Positions 54,989 to 63,529 of a stretch of DNA of 64,000 nucleotides are shown here, piece by piece (the first letter of the stretch is position 1; each line of letters starts with the position of its first letter). The translations under genes were made by a program, and so were the position numbers. The stretch spans positions 1,054,001 through 1,118,000 of the forward strand of contig NZ_JAHVKE010000001.1 in NCBI RefSeq assembly GCF_019800885.1. Reading direction: 5' to 3'. The notes beneath the pieces are model-generated. The model ran no database searches. It worked only from the letters and a program-made list of their open reading frames with translations, and was not told the origin of the DNA. The DNA comes from Maritalea mobilis. GTDB lineage: Bacteria; Pseudomonadota; Alphaproteobacteria; Rhodobacterales; Rhodobacteraceae.

Positions 54989-55536
54989 CGCGCATGCTCC
55001 AGCGCGTTCAGCGCGGGCGACGAGGCGATCATCCATCCATCGAACAATTCGCTGCCCGCCGAGTCGACGACCTGCACATAGGCGAATGCGTCCGAGCTTG
55101 GGTTATCCACCGGGTAGCGGCAGTCGAGCACGCGAATGGCGATCCGCCCGAAGAGAACAGTTTCCCCCATCGCGAGGTCGAGATCGGTCGGCGACCCGCG
55201 CATGCGATCGAGGGCGCGCAAGGTCACGCGAGAGGCGCTCTCGGTTTCAGGCTGGCTGACCGAGGTGACCGGCCCGGTCACGCCCGGAAAGGTCTGGAGC
55301 ACCGCGCCCCCCTCGATCCCGTCTTCGAGCATGACACCTTTCTCGCCGAGCGGCTGGATTATGATCTCGCCGGTCTGGTTGTCCTCCTCGCCGAGCCCTT
55401 CGATCACCAGGCCATCGGGATTGGGCAATTGAAACCCTTCGAACGGATCGTCACCGAAATTGTCGAATTGCTGCGCCCCGAGCGGTGCGGCGATCGCGAT
55501 GCACAGGCCAAGCGCGGCAGCGGCGCGGCGCATCAT
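54952..55536 (-). CDS. DUF2155 exported protein
   Basis: A 194-aa protein with a signal peptide (about 1-21, ending LGAQ) and an acidic linker. The DUF2155 domain (about 95-190) ends DGWMIASSPALNALEHARYDVWVLNC. Function is unknown. The domain is conserved in alphaproteobacteria beside mlaD and NDUFA12, as here. The ATG overlaps the mlaD stop by 4 nt. Confidence 0.9.
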   Translation of the reverse strand: MMRRAAAALGLCIAIAAPLGAQQFDNFGDDPFEGFQLPNPDGLVIEGLGEEDNQTGEIIIQPLGEKGVMLEDGIEGGAVLQTFPGVTGPVTSVSQPETESASRVTLRALDRMRGSPTDLDLAMGETVLFGRIAIRVLDCRYPVDNPSSDAFAYVQVVDSAGSELFDGWMIASSPALNALEHARYDVWVLNCSTS

Positions 55537-55991
55537 TCGCCCCCCTCCCCGCTGACGAAGCGCATCAGCAGCGTCAGCAGGCTGACCGAGCTTTGCGTAT
55601 CAAGGATCGCGTCGCCCGGTTCGAGGTTGAAGGGCGACCCGCCCGGAATCACCTCGACGAAATTTCCGCCCAAAAGACCCTCGGACGCGATCGCGATGGC
55701 GCTGTCATCGGGCAGGATGACGTCGTCGGATACGATGAAGGTCGTGTCCGCGAGGAAGGTCTCGGGGTTCAATTCCATCGCCGTGACGGTACCGATTCGC
55801 ACCCCGGCCAGTCGCACCTCGGTTCCGACGCCGATCCCTTCGGCCGACCGGAAGGACGCCTCGAGCCGGTACCCGCCGGGCGTGCCGAGCCCCCCCGCGC
55901 TGGTCGCCGCGTAGAAAAAGAACCCGGCGGCGGCGGCAAGCACGAGGCCGCCGACAAGGATCTCGGTCAGGGTGTCGTCACGCTCAGCCAT
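55533..55991 (-). CDS. mlaD: MlaD-family outer-membrane lipid asymmetry protein
   Basis: A 152-aa protein with one N-terminal membrane helix (about 10-30) and an MCE domain (YRLEASFRSAEGIGVGTEVRLAGVRIGTVTAMEL and SEGLLGGNFVEVIPGG). It is the periplasmic substrate-binding ring subunit of the Mla phospholipid transporter. The other mla genes are not in the window. GGAGG lies 11 bases before the ATG. Confidence 0.92.
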   Translation of the reverse strand: MAERDDTLTEILVGGLVLAAAAGFFFYAATSAGGLGTPGGYRLEASFRSAEGIGVGTEVRLAGVRIGTVTAMELNPETFLADTTFIVSDDVILPDDSAIAIASEGLLGGNFVEVIPGGSPFNLEPGDAILDTQSSVSLLTLLMRFVSGEGGE

Positions 55992-56056
55992 GGAGCATGT
56001 CGCCTCCTTGCGCCCGATGTGGGGACCGGTGGTTCAAGGCCGGACGCGTCAAACGC

Positions 56057-56434
56057 TTACTCCGGGGTCCACGCCTCGTAATCCTGCCGCTCGACCGGCT
56101 CAATCCGGCGGATGGAGCCCGCCGGCGCATAGGCTGCCGGTGTGCCCGTCAGGTTCGGCAGGTGTGGTTTTTCCCACGCCTTGTGGGCGACGGGCTTCTC
56201 GGTCGGCGGCTCGTCCCATGTGTGATGCAGCCAGCCATGCCAGTCGGGGCTGACGCGGCTGGCCTCGGACAGGCCATTATAGATGACCCAGCGGCGTTTG
56301 TCGTCGCGCGAGCGGTAGTAGATGTTGCCCTGATCGTCCTCGCCGACCTTCACACCCTTGCGGGCGGTGAAAATCTGCGTGCCAAGGGTCTGGCCGTTCC
56401 ACCAGGTAACAAGGCGTTTGATGAAATCCAGCAT
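56057..56434 (-). CDS. NADH:ubiquinone oxidoreductase subunit NDUFA12
   Basis: A 125-aa accessory subunit of complex I shared by alphaproteobacteria and mitochondria. The conserved core is [44 protein letters not shown], followed by [13 protein letters not shown]. The ATG at 56434 starts exactly at the conserved MLDFIKR; longer frames upstream look random. It is the last gene of the conserved accB-to-NDUFA12 neighbourhood. Confidence 0.95.
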   Translation of the reverse strand: MLDFIKRLVTWWNGQTLGTQIFTARKGVKVGEDDQGNIYYRSRDDKRRWVIYNGLSEASRVSPDWHGWLHHTWDEPPTEKPVAHKAWEKPHLPNLTGTPAAYAPAGSIRRIEPVERQDYEAWTPE

Positions 56435-56695
56435 GACAGGGCGTCTCCGCTCGGGGTCGGTCGTTTGCAGAGGGTAATGCCCGATCGCCGCGCGGGCGTC
56501 CAGTGGCAAGGGGCCGATCCGATGGTCGCGCGCGGCGTTGGTCCGAACGTTCGAAAGCGGCAATACTCGACGAACAGGCATCTCCAATCGCATCTTGTCG
56601 CATGACACGCGTTCCTATCCACGCCTGGGCCGTTGTGACGTTTCGACAACTCGCCTACTCCTGTCGCGATGCAGTTCGGGAGGAAGGATGACCCC

Positions 56696-57988
56696 ATGAG
56701 TGACGCACCCAGCTACGGCTTCGACACGCTTCAGATCCACGCGGGCGCCCGCCCCGACCCGGCCACGGGCGCGCGGCAGACGCCGATCTACCAGACCACG
56801 GCCTATGTCTTCCGGGACGCGGAACATGCCGCGGCGCTCTTCAACCTTCAGGAAGTGGGCTACATCTATTCGCGGCTGACCAACCCCACCGTCGCCGTCC
56901 TTCAGGAACGGATCGCGACGCTGGAGGGCGGTGTCGGCGCGGTCTGCTGCTCGTCGGGGCATGCGGCGCAGATCATGGCGCTGTTCCCGCTGATGGGGCC
57001 GGGCAAGAACGTGGTCGCCTCGACGCGGCTTTACGGCGGCACGGTCACGCAGTTCAGTCAGACGATCAAACGCTTCGGCTGGTCGGCCAAGTTCGTCGAT
57101 TTCGACGACCTCGATGCCGTGCGCGACGCCATCGACGACGACACACGCGCGGTCTTCGGCGAGGCGATCGCCAACCCCGGCGGCTACATCACCGATGTGC
57201 GCGCCATTGCCGATATCGCCGATGCGGCGGGCGTGCCGCTGATCATCGACAACACCTCGGCCACGCCCTACCTGTGCCGCCCGATCGAGCACGGCGCCAC
57301 GCTGGTCGTGCATTCGACCACGAAATACCTGACCGGCAACGGCACGGTCACCGGCGGCTGCATCGTCGATTCGGGCAAGTTCGACTGGTCGGCCAGCAAC
57401 AAGTTCCCCAGCCTCTCCCAGCCCGAACCCGCCTATCACGGCTTGAAGTTCCACGAGACCTTCGGACCGCTCGCCTTCACCTTCCACGGCATCGCGGTGG
57501 GCTTGCGCGACCTGGGCATGACCATGAACCCGCAAGCCGCGCATTACACGCTGATGGGGATCGAAACCCTGTCGCTGCGGATGGAGCGCCATGTCGAGAA
57601 CGCGGTGACGGTCGCCAAGTGGCTGGAGGCCGACCCCCGCGTCGATTACGTGACCTATGCCGGCCTTGAAAGCAGCCCCTACCACCACCGCGTGGCCGAG
57701 GTCTGCCCCAAGGGTGCAGGGGCCTTGTTCACCTTTGCCGTGAAGGGCGGCTACGACGCCTGCGTCAAGCTGGTCGATGCCCTCGAGATCTTCAGCCATG
57801 TCGCCAACCTGGGCGATACGCGGTCGCTGATCATCCATTCGGCCTCGACCACGCACCGGCAGTTAACGCCGGAACAGCAAGAGGCCGCCGGCGCCGCGCC
57901 CAACGTGGTGCGCGTGTCGATCGGCATCGAGAATGCAGAGGACCTGATCGCCGATCTGGACCAGGCTTTGGCCAAGGCGACCGCCTGA
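56696..57988 (+). CDS. metY: O-acetylhomoserine sulfhydrylase (Cys/Met metabolism PLP enzyme)
   Basis: A 430-aa PLP enzyme of the gamma-synthase family. The PLP Lys is K210 in STTKYLTGNG. It also shows YSRLTNPT, CSSGHAAQ and the C-terminal HSASTTHRQL motif. It makes homocysteine from O-acetylhomoserine and sulfide. GGGAGGAAGG precedes the ATG. A 9-bp GC stem and two DnaA boxes follow the stop. Confidence 0.92.
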   Translation: MSDAPSYGFDTLQIHAGARPDPATGARQTPIYQTTAYVFRDAEHAAALFNLQEVGYIYSRLTNPTVAVLQERIATLEGGVGAVCCSSGHAAQIMALFPLMGPGKNVVASTRLYGGTVTQFSQTIKRFGWSAKFVDFDDLDAVRDAIDDDTRAVFGEAIANPGGYITDVRAIADIADAAGVPLIIDNTSATPYLCRPIEHGATLVVHSTTKYLTGNGTVTGGCIVDSGKFDWSASNKFPSLSQPEPAYHGLKFHETFGPLAFTFHGIAVGLRDLGMTMNPQAAHYTLMGIETLSLRMERHVENAVTVAKWLEADPRVDYVTYAGLESSPYHHRVAEVCPKGAGALFTFAVKGGYDACVKLVDALEIFSHVANLGDTRSLIIHSASTTHRQLTPEQQEAAGAAPNVVRVSIGIENAEDLIADLDQALAKATA

Positions 57989-57999
57989 GTCGCCGTCAA

Positions 58000-58024
58000 C
58001 CCGGGCCGCAGAACACGGCCCGGG
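58000..58024 (+). terminator. GC hairpin after metY
   Basis: CCCGGGCCG (58000-58008) pairs perfectly with CGGCCCGGG (58016-58024) around CAGAACA. No T-run follows; the first DnaA box begins at the next base. Confidence 0.6.
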
Positions 58025-58052
58025 TTATCCACAGAATCCGGACTTATCCACA
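58025..58052 (+). promoter_or_regulatory. Tandem perfect DnaA boxes
   Basis: TTATCCACA occurs at 58025-58033 and 58044-58052, both exact matches to the DnaA consensus (TTATNCACA), in direct orientation 19 bp apart. They lie in the 247-bp gap between metY and the large membrane-protein gene. Confidence 0.65.
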
Positions 58053-58087
58053 GGCTGTGCAGGGCCAGACAACGGGCTGGCAACAAA

Positions 58088-58104
58088 CCCTTTTTTCAAA
58101 AGGG
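58088..58104. repeat. Perfect short hairpin in the metY downstream region
   Basis: CCCTTTT and AAAAGGG with a three-base TTC loop. It may be a terminator core for either strand or part of the DnaA-box region. Confidence 0.45.
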
Positions 58105-58235
58105 GAATCCCGGTAGTCTAAATTCCGCTTATAGCGACCCCTCGGGCCGCGCCCTGTTTCCCCAAGGGCGCGATACCTATATGAGGGGGCGATTGTGCGG
58201 GTATCTGCGCCCGCTGCTGCCGACAGAGGTCTGTC

Positions 58236-61200
58236 TTGACGGTTCATTTCGCGCTCTTTCTGTCGCCCGATGGCATCGCGCTTGCGCATCGCCAGGGGGC
58301 TGGCCATTGGGCTTTTCTGGGCGATGTCAGTTTCGACGCGCCCAATCTCGACGACGCCATGGCCAAGCTGCGGGCCAAGGGCGAGGAACGCGAGGGCAAG
58401 GGGTTCGCCACGCTTCTGGTACTGCCGGACGACCAGATCCTCTATACCTCGCTGACCGCGCCCACGGGCGATGACGAATTGACGACCTTCCGGATCGAGG
58501 AAGGACTGGAAGGGCTGACGCCCTATGCCGTGACCGAACTGGTCTATGACTGGCGCACCATCGAAGAGGATCGCGTCAAGCTGGCCGTGGTTGCCCAGGA
58601 AACGCTGGACGAGGCGCGCGCCTTTGCCGAGGGACACGGGTTCAACGGGGTTGGCTTTGCGGCCATGCCACCGCTTGAGAAATTCCCCGGCGTGCCGCTC
58701 TTCGACCTGTCCGGCCCCGCGCACGGGCTGAGCTTTCCCGACGAAGGGCTCGCCTTTGGTGCAGACGCCTGGGACGAGACGACCGGGGCCGCGCCAGACG
58801 CGCCCCAGACGCCGGACGACACCGCCGAGGCCACGGATGTACCGGAGCCTGACGCGGACGCGGCCGACGCGGCCGACCTGCCTGCCGAGACCGCCCCCGC
58901 AGAAGCAGAGGTGATCGAACCGGCAGAGGACGAGGACAAAGCCCCGGCGCCGGACGAGGCATCGCCCGAGGAGACACCCGGCGAGCCTGCCGAAGCGATT
59001 GTCACAGCCGACGGCACCTCGGAGGCCGAGACGGTCAGCCCCGGAGAGGAGCCTGAAGCCGCGCCTGAGAAGGCAGAGGCTGAAACCGTTGCCGCCGAGC
59101 GCGATGCGCCCACCAAGGACGCACCCTCCGAAGAAAGCACGCCCGAGGACGAGCCCCCGCCGAACCCGATCACCGATCCGATGCTCGATGGGCCGGTCGC
59201 CCCCCTGCCGCCAGAGGACGAAGCCGAGTCAGCGGCAGAAGATGCGAAAAGCGCCCCCGATGCGCCGCGGCCCTCAGCGCCCGCTGCGGCAGCGCCTTCC
59301 TCTCCCGTGCCGTTTCTCGATGACATGGGCGAAGAAGGGGACGACGACCTGCCGCCCCTTCCGGCGACGGCTGTCCTCGCGGCACGTCAACGCGCCCGAG
59401 ACGAAAAGGACGCCGGAAAAACGCCGACCGGCAAAGATAAAAAACCGTCCGTGGCAGCGCCTACGCCGGGCTCTCCCGATGCAGCTGTGCCCACCTTCTC
59501 GGCTCGTCGGGCGAAGGACGCCCCGCCCGCCGATACGCCGACCGCAGCAGCCAGTGTCGCGCAACGCAAGCCGCGGATCGGCTTTGCCGCGACGCGCCCC
59601 CAACCTGCGACGGGCATGGCCCCGACGGCACCTGCAAGCGATGCACCGACCCAAGCCCCGGCAGACGCGGCCAAGTCCAGCCCGCTGACGAGCCGATTGA
59701 CGCGCCTGCGCGACATCAGCCGCGCCAAGCCCCGGGACGACGCGGCGACGCCGCCGCAAACCAAGGGTCGCAAGGGGGGGACACCGCCCGCTCCCGCCGC
59801 GGCCAAGCCGTCCACCCCCGATCCCTTGGCCAAGACGGCTGCGAAAGCGGCTGGCGGCAGCGCCAAGGTCCGTCGCCCCAAGGGCGGAGAGAAAGTTTCT
59901 GGCGGCACACCGACAAGCGGGGCGTCCGGTCGCGGGCGGCTGACCGGCCTTCTGGGCTCGGCCAAGGCCGGCGCGGCAGGCCAACCAGCCCCGGGCGCGA
60001 CGAAACCGACCGAGGCGACGCGGCCCGGGCGCTTGTCCGGCCTGCTAGACGCGGCGCGGCAAGGCGCAAAGGGGCTAAGTGGCCAAGACAAGGGCGATAC
60101 GGGCGCAGATCGTGGTCAGGGGCGGCAGGCGAAGCTGTCAGCACGGCTGGGAACGCGTACACCGACGCCCCCCACCCCCACCGATGCGGCACCGGAAAGC
60201 CGTCTCTCGGCGCTTGGCGCGGCGCTGCGCAGCAGCGACACCGAGGAGAGCCGGGCACAGCCCACCCCTGCGGGCAAGACGGCCCCGGCAGCCGATGGCG
60301 CGACCACCGCCGACGGGGCCTTCTCCAGCGGGCTTCTGGCACGCAAGAGCGATACGACCGCGGGTTCAGGACCGTCGCTTCGCACGGGGTTGATCTTGAC
60401 CGTGGTGCTTCTGGTGCTGTTGGCGCTGATCGCCATCTGGTCGGTCCTGTTCCTGCCGGACAGCCCGATGGCGCGATGGGTCTCGGGCTCCGACACGATC
60501 GACGTCGCCGCCGAAGACCCGCTGACCGCACCGGCCCCACCCGCCGCGATCACGGCACCGCCCGCAATCGGCCAATTGGGCGAAGCGCCCAACCCGGCGG
60601 CGGCCTCGGCCACCGCCCCGGTGCAACGCCCCGAGATCGCCGCGGCAGCCCCCCCCGAAGCGCAACCCGATGCGGAGGACGAGGCCGCCGCGGATGGCGT
60701 GGACCTTGCGGCATTGGAGGCCGCCGACCCGGCAGAGCCGGTCGCGGTGCCCGAAGCCGCCCCCGCCCCGGCGCAGGACTTACCGGATATCGACGCCGAG
60801 TTGGACCTGCCGCCACTGCCGCCGACACCGGAAGACCTGCTGCCCTCGCTGGAGGAAACCCAGCAGATCTACGCCGAGGATGGGATCTGGCCCCGCACGC
60901 CCGAACGCCCCGACCCGGGCACGATCACCGGGTTGAACGACCTCTACGTGGCCTCGATCGACCCGACGCTCAGCACGTTTGATGCCCTGGCCCTGCCGGC
61001 CGCCGGTGTGAACCCCTCCGAGATGCTGCGCCGAATGCCGCCCCCGCCGCCCTTCGGCACCGAGATCGACACGGACGCGCGCGGACTTGTCGTGCCCACG
61101 CCTGAGGGCGTCGTGACCCCGGACGGGGCTTTGGTCATTCAGGGCCGCCCCGACATCGTCGCCGTGCCGCGCCCGCGCGAGATCGCCCCCGAGCCCACCG

Positions 61201-61859
61201 CCGACGCGCCGGTGGTGAACGGGGTCGAGGGCGCGATCCTCGCCACGTTCCAGCCGACGCCCCGGCCGACCGATCTGGACGAAACCCGCGAGCGCCAGGT
61301 GCTGGGTGGCCTGACCTTGGGCGAGCTGAACGAGCTGCGGCCCGATGCCCGCCCGCTGTCGGCACAGGAAGCCGCAGCGCAGGCCTCGCTCTTCCCCGGC
61401 GACGACGCAGATGCGGATGCCGAGGCGGATGCGGCCGCCCCGGCCGATGGCGAAGAGCCCGAAATCCAGGGCACCGCGCTGGCCGTAGCTCAGTCGCTGG
61501 TGCCGCCGACCCGTCCCGCGAATATCGACGAACTGGTCGCCAGCGCAGAGCGGGCCCCTGAACCCACAGCGCCTGCCGTGGCGCCCAGCCAGATCGCGCC
61601 GCAGCCGCAGATCCCCTCGAACGCCGACGTGGCGCGCGCTGCCACGGAACGCAATGCGCTTCGCCTGCGGGACCTCAACCTGATCGGTGTGACAGGCACG
61701 AACTCCAGCCGTCGCGCCCTTGTCCGCCTGCCCTCGGGCCGGTTCGTGCGGGTGGCCGTCGGCGACAGCCTGAACGGCGGCACGGTGGCCGCAATCGGCG
61801 AAAGCACCCTGCAATACGTGCGCAACGGCCGCACCATCACGCTGGAAGTGCCGGGCTGA
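58236..61859 (+). CDS. Giant GspL/PilM-like plus GspC/PilP-like inner-membrane fusion protein
   Basis: A 1207-aa protein. Residues 1-165 resemble the cytoplasmic actin-like part of GspL/PilM (FALFLSPDGIALAHRQ; FATLLVLPDDQILYTSLTAP; FRIEEGLEGLTPYAVTELVYDW; RVKLAVVAQETLDEARAFAEGHGF). Residues 170-710 are a Pro/Ala/Glu-rich low-complexity region, first acidic and then basic. One transmembrane helix lies at about 716-738. A second disordered, Pro-rich stretch leads to a compact C-terminal domain (1141-1207, LRDLNLIGVTGTNSSRRALVRLPSGRFVRVAVGDSLNGGTVAAIG) that follows the GspC-HR/PilP pattern. The domain calls are by pattern recognition. Database labels such as translation initiation factor 2 reflect composition only. 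Confidence 0.8.
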   Translation: MTVHFALFLSPDGIALAHRQGAGHWAFLGDVSFDAPNLDDAMAKLRAKGEEREGKGFATLLVLPDDQILYTSLTAPTGDDELTTFRIEEGLEGLTPYAVTELVYDWRTIEEDRVKLAVVAQETLDEARAFAEGHGFNGVGFAAMPPLEKFPGVPLFDLSGPAHGLSFPDEGLAFGADAWDETTGAAPDAPQTPDDTAEATDVPEPDADAADAADLPAETAPAEAEVIEPAEDEDKAPAPDEASPEETPGEPAEAIVTADGTSEAETVSPGEEPEAAPEKAEAETVAAERDAPTKDAPSEESTPEDEPPPNPITDPMLDGPVAPLPPEDEAESAAEDAKSAPDAPRPSAPAAAAPSSPVPFLDDMGEEGDDDLPPLPATAVLAARQRARDEKDAGKTPTGKDKKPSVAAPTPGSPDAAVPTFSARRAKDAPPADTPTAAASVAQRKPRIGFAATRPQPATGMAPTAPASDAPTQAPADAAKSSPLTSRLTRLRDISRAKPRDDAATPPQTKGRKGGTPPAPAAAKPSTPDPLAKTAAKAAGGSAKVRRPKGGEKVSGGTPTSGASGRGRLTGLLGSAKAGAAGQPAPGATKPTEATRPGRLSGLLDAARQGAKGLSGQDKGDTGADRGQGRQAKLSARLGTRTPTPPTPTDAAPESRLSALGAALRSSDTEESRAQPTPAGKTAPAADGATTADGAFSSGLLARKSDTTAGSGPSLRTGLILTVVLLVLLALIAIWSVLFLPDSPMARWVSGSDTIDVAAEDPLTAPAPPAAITAPPAIGQLGEAPNPAAASATAPVQRPEIAAAAPPEAQPDAEDEAAADGVDLAALEAADPAEPVAVPEAAPAPAQDLPDIDAELDLPPLPPTPEDLLPSLEETQQIYAEDGIWPRTPERPDPGTITGLNDLYVASIDPTLSTFDALALPAAGVNPSEMLRRMPPPPPFGTEIDTDARGLVVPTPEGVVTPDGALVIQGRPDIVAVPRPREIAPEPTADAPVVNGVEGAILATFQPTPRPTDLDETRERQVLGGLTLGELNELRPDARPLSAQEAAAQASLFPGDDADADAEADAAAPADGEEPEIQGTALAVAQSLVPPTRPANIDELVASAERAPEPTAPAVAPSQIAPQPQIPSNADVARAATERNALRLRDLNLIGVTGTNSSRRALVRLPSGRFVRVAVGDSLNGGTVAAIGESTLQYVRNGRTITLEVPG

Positions 61860-61956
61860 GCGCACGCCTCCAAAGACGGTCGCCTGTCTTTCTCCAGACC
61901 GCCGCTGGTGCTTTCGGGTCGCACGCAACCGGCGCAGGCGGCCATGCCAGTGCCCC

Positions 61957-61976
61957 GGAAAATCTCCGATTTTTTG
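61957..61976. terminator. Short hairpin with T-run between convergent genes
   Basis: AAAATC and GATTTT around TCC, followed by TT on the forward strand. It lies about 100 bp after the fusion-protein stop and 35 bp beyond the mgtE stop. Confidence 0.45.
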
Positions 61977-62010
61977 CCCCCGGCGACGCGCGACCGCGCG
62001 GCGCAACCCC

Positions 62011-63423
62011 TTACAACAGCAGCAGGACGGCCAGCCCGAGGAAGGCGAAGAAGCCGACCACATCGGTCACCGTTGTCACGAACGCCCCCGAGGCCAGCGC
62101 CGGATCGACCTTCAACCGATCCAGCACGACCGGCACGAGGATCCCGGCCAATCCCGCCACCAGCAGGTTGATCACCATCGCGACGGCAATCACCACGCCC
62201 AGCATCGCGCTGCCGAACCAGGCCAGCCCGATCACCCCCATCACGACGGCGAAAACCGCCCCGTTGATCAATCCCACCCCGGCTTCGCGCATCACGACCC
62301 GCATCAGGTTCGAGCGCGTCAGGTCCTTCGTGGCCAGTGCGCGCACCGCAACCGTCAGGCTTTGCGTGCCCGCATTGCCCCCCATCGAGGCGACGATCGG
62401 CATCAGCACGGCCAAGGCCACGATCTGCGCGATGGCCTCCTCGAATTGCGAGATCACCAGCGAGGCGAGGATCGCGGTGATGAGATTGACGAACAGCCAT
62501 GGAAAGCGCCGCTTGGTCGTGTCGATCACCCGGTCGTTGAGTGAGCTTTCTCCATCCACACCGGCAAGGCGCAGGATGTCTTCCTCGTTCGCCTCGTCCA
62601 GCACGATCATGGCATCGTCGATGGTGATGATCCCCACAAGCCGCCCGTCATCATCGACCACCGGGGCCGAGATCAGGTGATACTGGTTGAAGGCATAGGC
62701 CACCTCGTCCTCGTGCTGGGTCGCGGGGATGGCGCGAAAACTGTCCTCGACCAGATCGGTCAGGGGCGTCTTGCGCGCCGAGGACATGATCCGCCCCAGC
62801 GTGACGTAGCCGGTGGGCTTCATCCGCGGATCGGTCAGGATCAGGTGGTAGAACTGCTCGGGCAATTCACGCTTGTGGGCGCGCATGTAGTCGATGGCTT
62901 CGCCCACGGTCCAATGCTCGGGCGCGGCCACGACCTCGCGCTGCATCAGTCGCCCGGCGGAGTCCTCTGGGTAACTCAGCGCCTGTTCGACGGCGGCTCG
63001 TTCTGTAGGGTGCAGGAAATCGAGGATCGCCACCTGCTGGTCATCCTCGAGATCCTCGACAAGGTCGACCACGTCGTCGGAATCGAGGTCGCGCACGGCG
63101 TCCGTCAGAACGGTGTCGGGAAGAAGCCCGATCACCTCCTCGCGCAGATCGCCATAGAGTTCCGACAGGACCGCACCGTCGATGTTCGACGGCCACAGCT
63201 TCAGCCAAGCCTCACGCACCGGGGCCGACACCTGTTCCAGGAGGTCGGCGATGTCGGCCGGGTGCAACGGGGTGATCAACGCGTCGATGGCCGCCGGGTC
63301 GCCGATATCCACGGCGGCGCGCAGCTTGCCCAGCAGCGTGTCGTCAAGCGCATAGCTGTCGCGGGCCTCGCCGGATTGCCCCCCGGCAGACTCGTCCAGC
63401 ACGTCATCCTCGATGTCGCTCAT
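62011..63423 (-). CDS. mgtE: Magnesium transporter MgtE
   Basis: A 470-aa Mg2+ channel. The N-terminal MgtE superhelical domain is at about 35-140, two CBS domains follow (about 150-270, ending LVGIITIDDAMIVLDEANEEDI), and five membrane helices end the protein. The pore signature is LMPIVASMGGNAGTQSLTVAVRALA. CCGGGAGGCAGGC precedes the ATG. I see no Mg2+-sensing leader in the short upstream region. Confidence 0.95.
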   Translation of the reverse strand: MSDIEDDVLDESAGGQSGEARDSYALDDTLLGKLRAAVDIGDPAAIDALITPLHPADIADLLEQVSAPVREAWLKLWPSNIDGAVLSELYGDLREEVIGLLPDTVLTDAVRDLDSDDVVDLVEDLEDDQQVAILDFLHPTERAAVEQALSYPEDSAGRLMQREVVAAPEHWTVGEAIDYMRAHKRELPEQFYHLILTDPRMKPTGYVTLGRIMSSARKTPLTDLVEDSFRAIPATQHEDEVAYAFNQYHLISAPVVDDDGRLVGIITIDDAMIVLDEANEEDILRLAGVDGESSLNDRVIDTTKRRFPWLFVNLITAILASLVISQFEEAIAQIVALAVLMPIVASMGGNAGTQSLTVAVRALATKDLTRSNLMRVVMREAGVGLINGAVFAVVMGVIGLAWFGSAMLGVVIAVAMVINLLVAGLAGILVPVVLDRLKVDPALASGAFVTTVTDVVGFFAFLGLAVLLLL

Positions 63424-63529
63424 GCCTGCCTCCCGGGGTCTGTTGCGCGTGACCTGTTGCGATTGGGCCTAACATAGGGCGCATCGGATCGCTATGCAGG
63501 GTTAGGATGGAACAAGGCGGGATAGACGC

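Noticed and set aside
58025-58104. Chromosomal replication origin
   Set aside because: Two DnaA boxes are too few, there is no clear AT-rich unwinding region, and the usual origin-linked genes are not seen.
63424-63529. Mg2+ riboswitch upstream of mgtE
   Set aside because: The gap is only 106 bp and shared with a divergent promoter, with no recognisable M-box structure.
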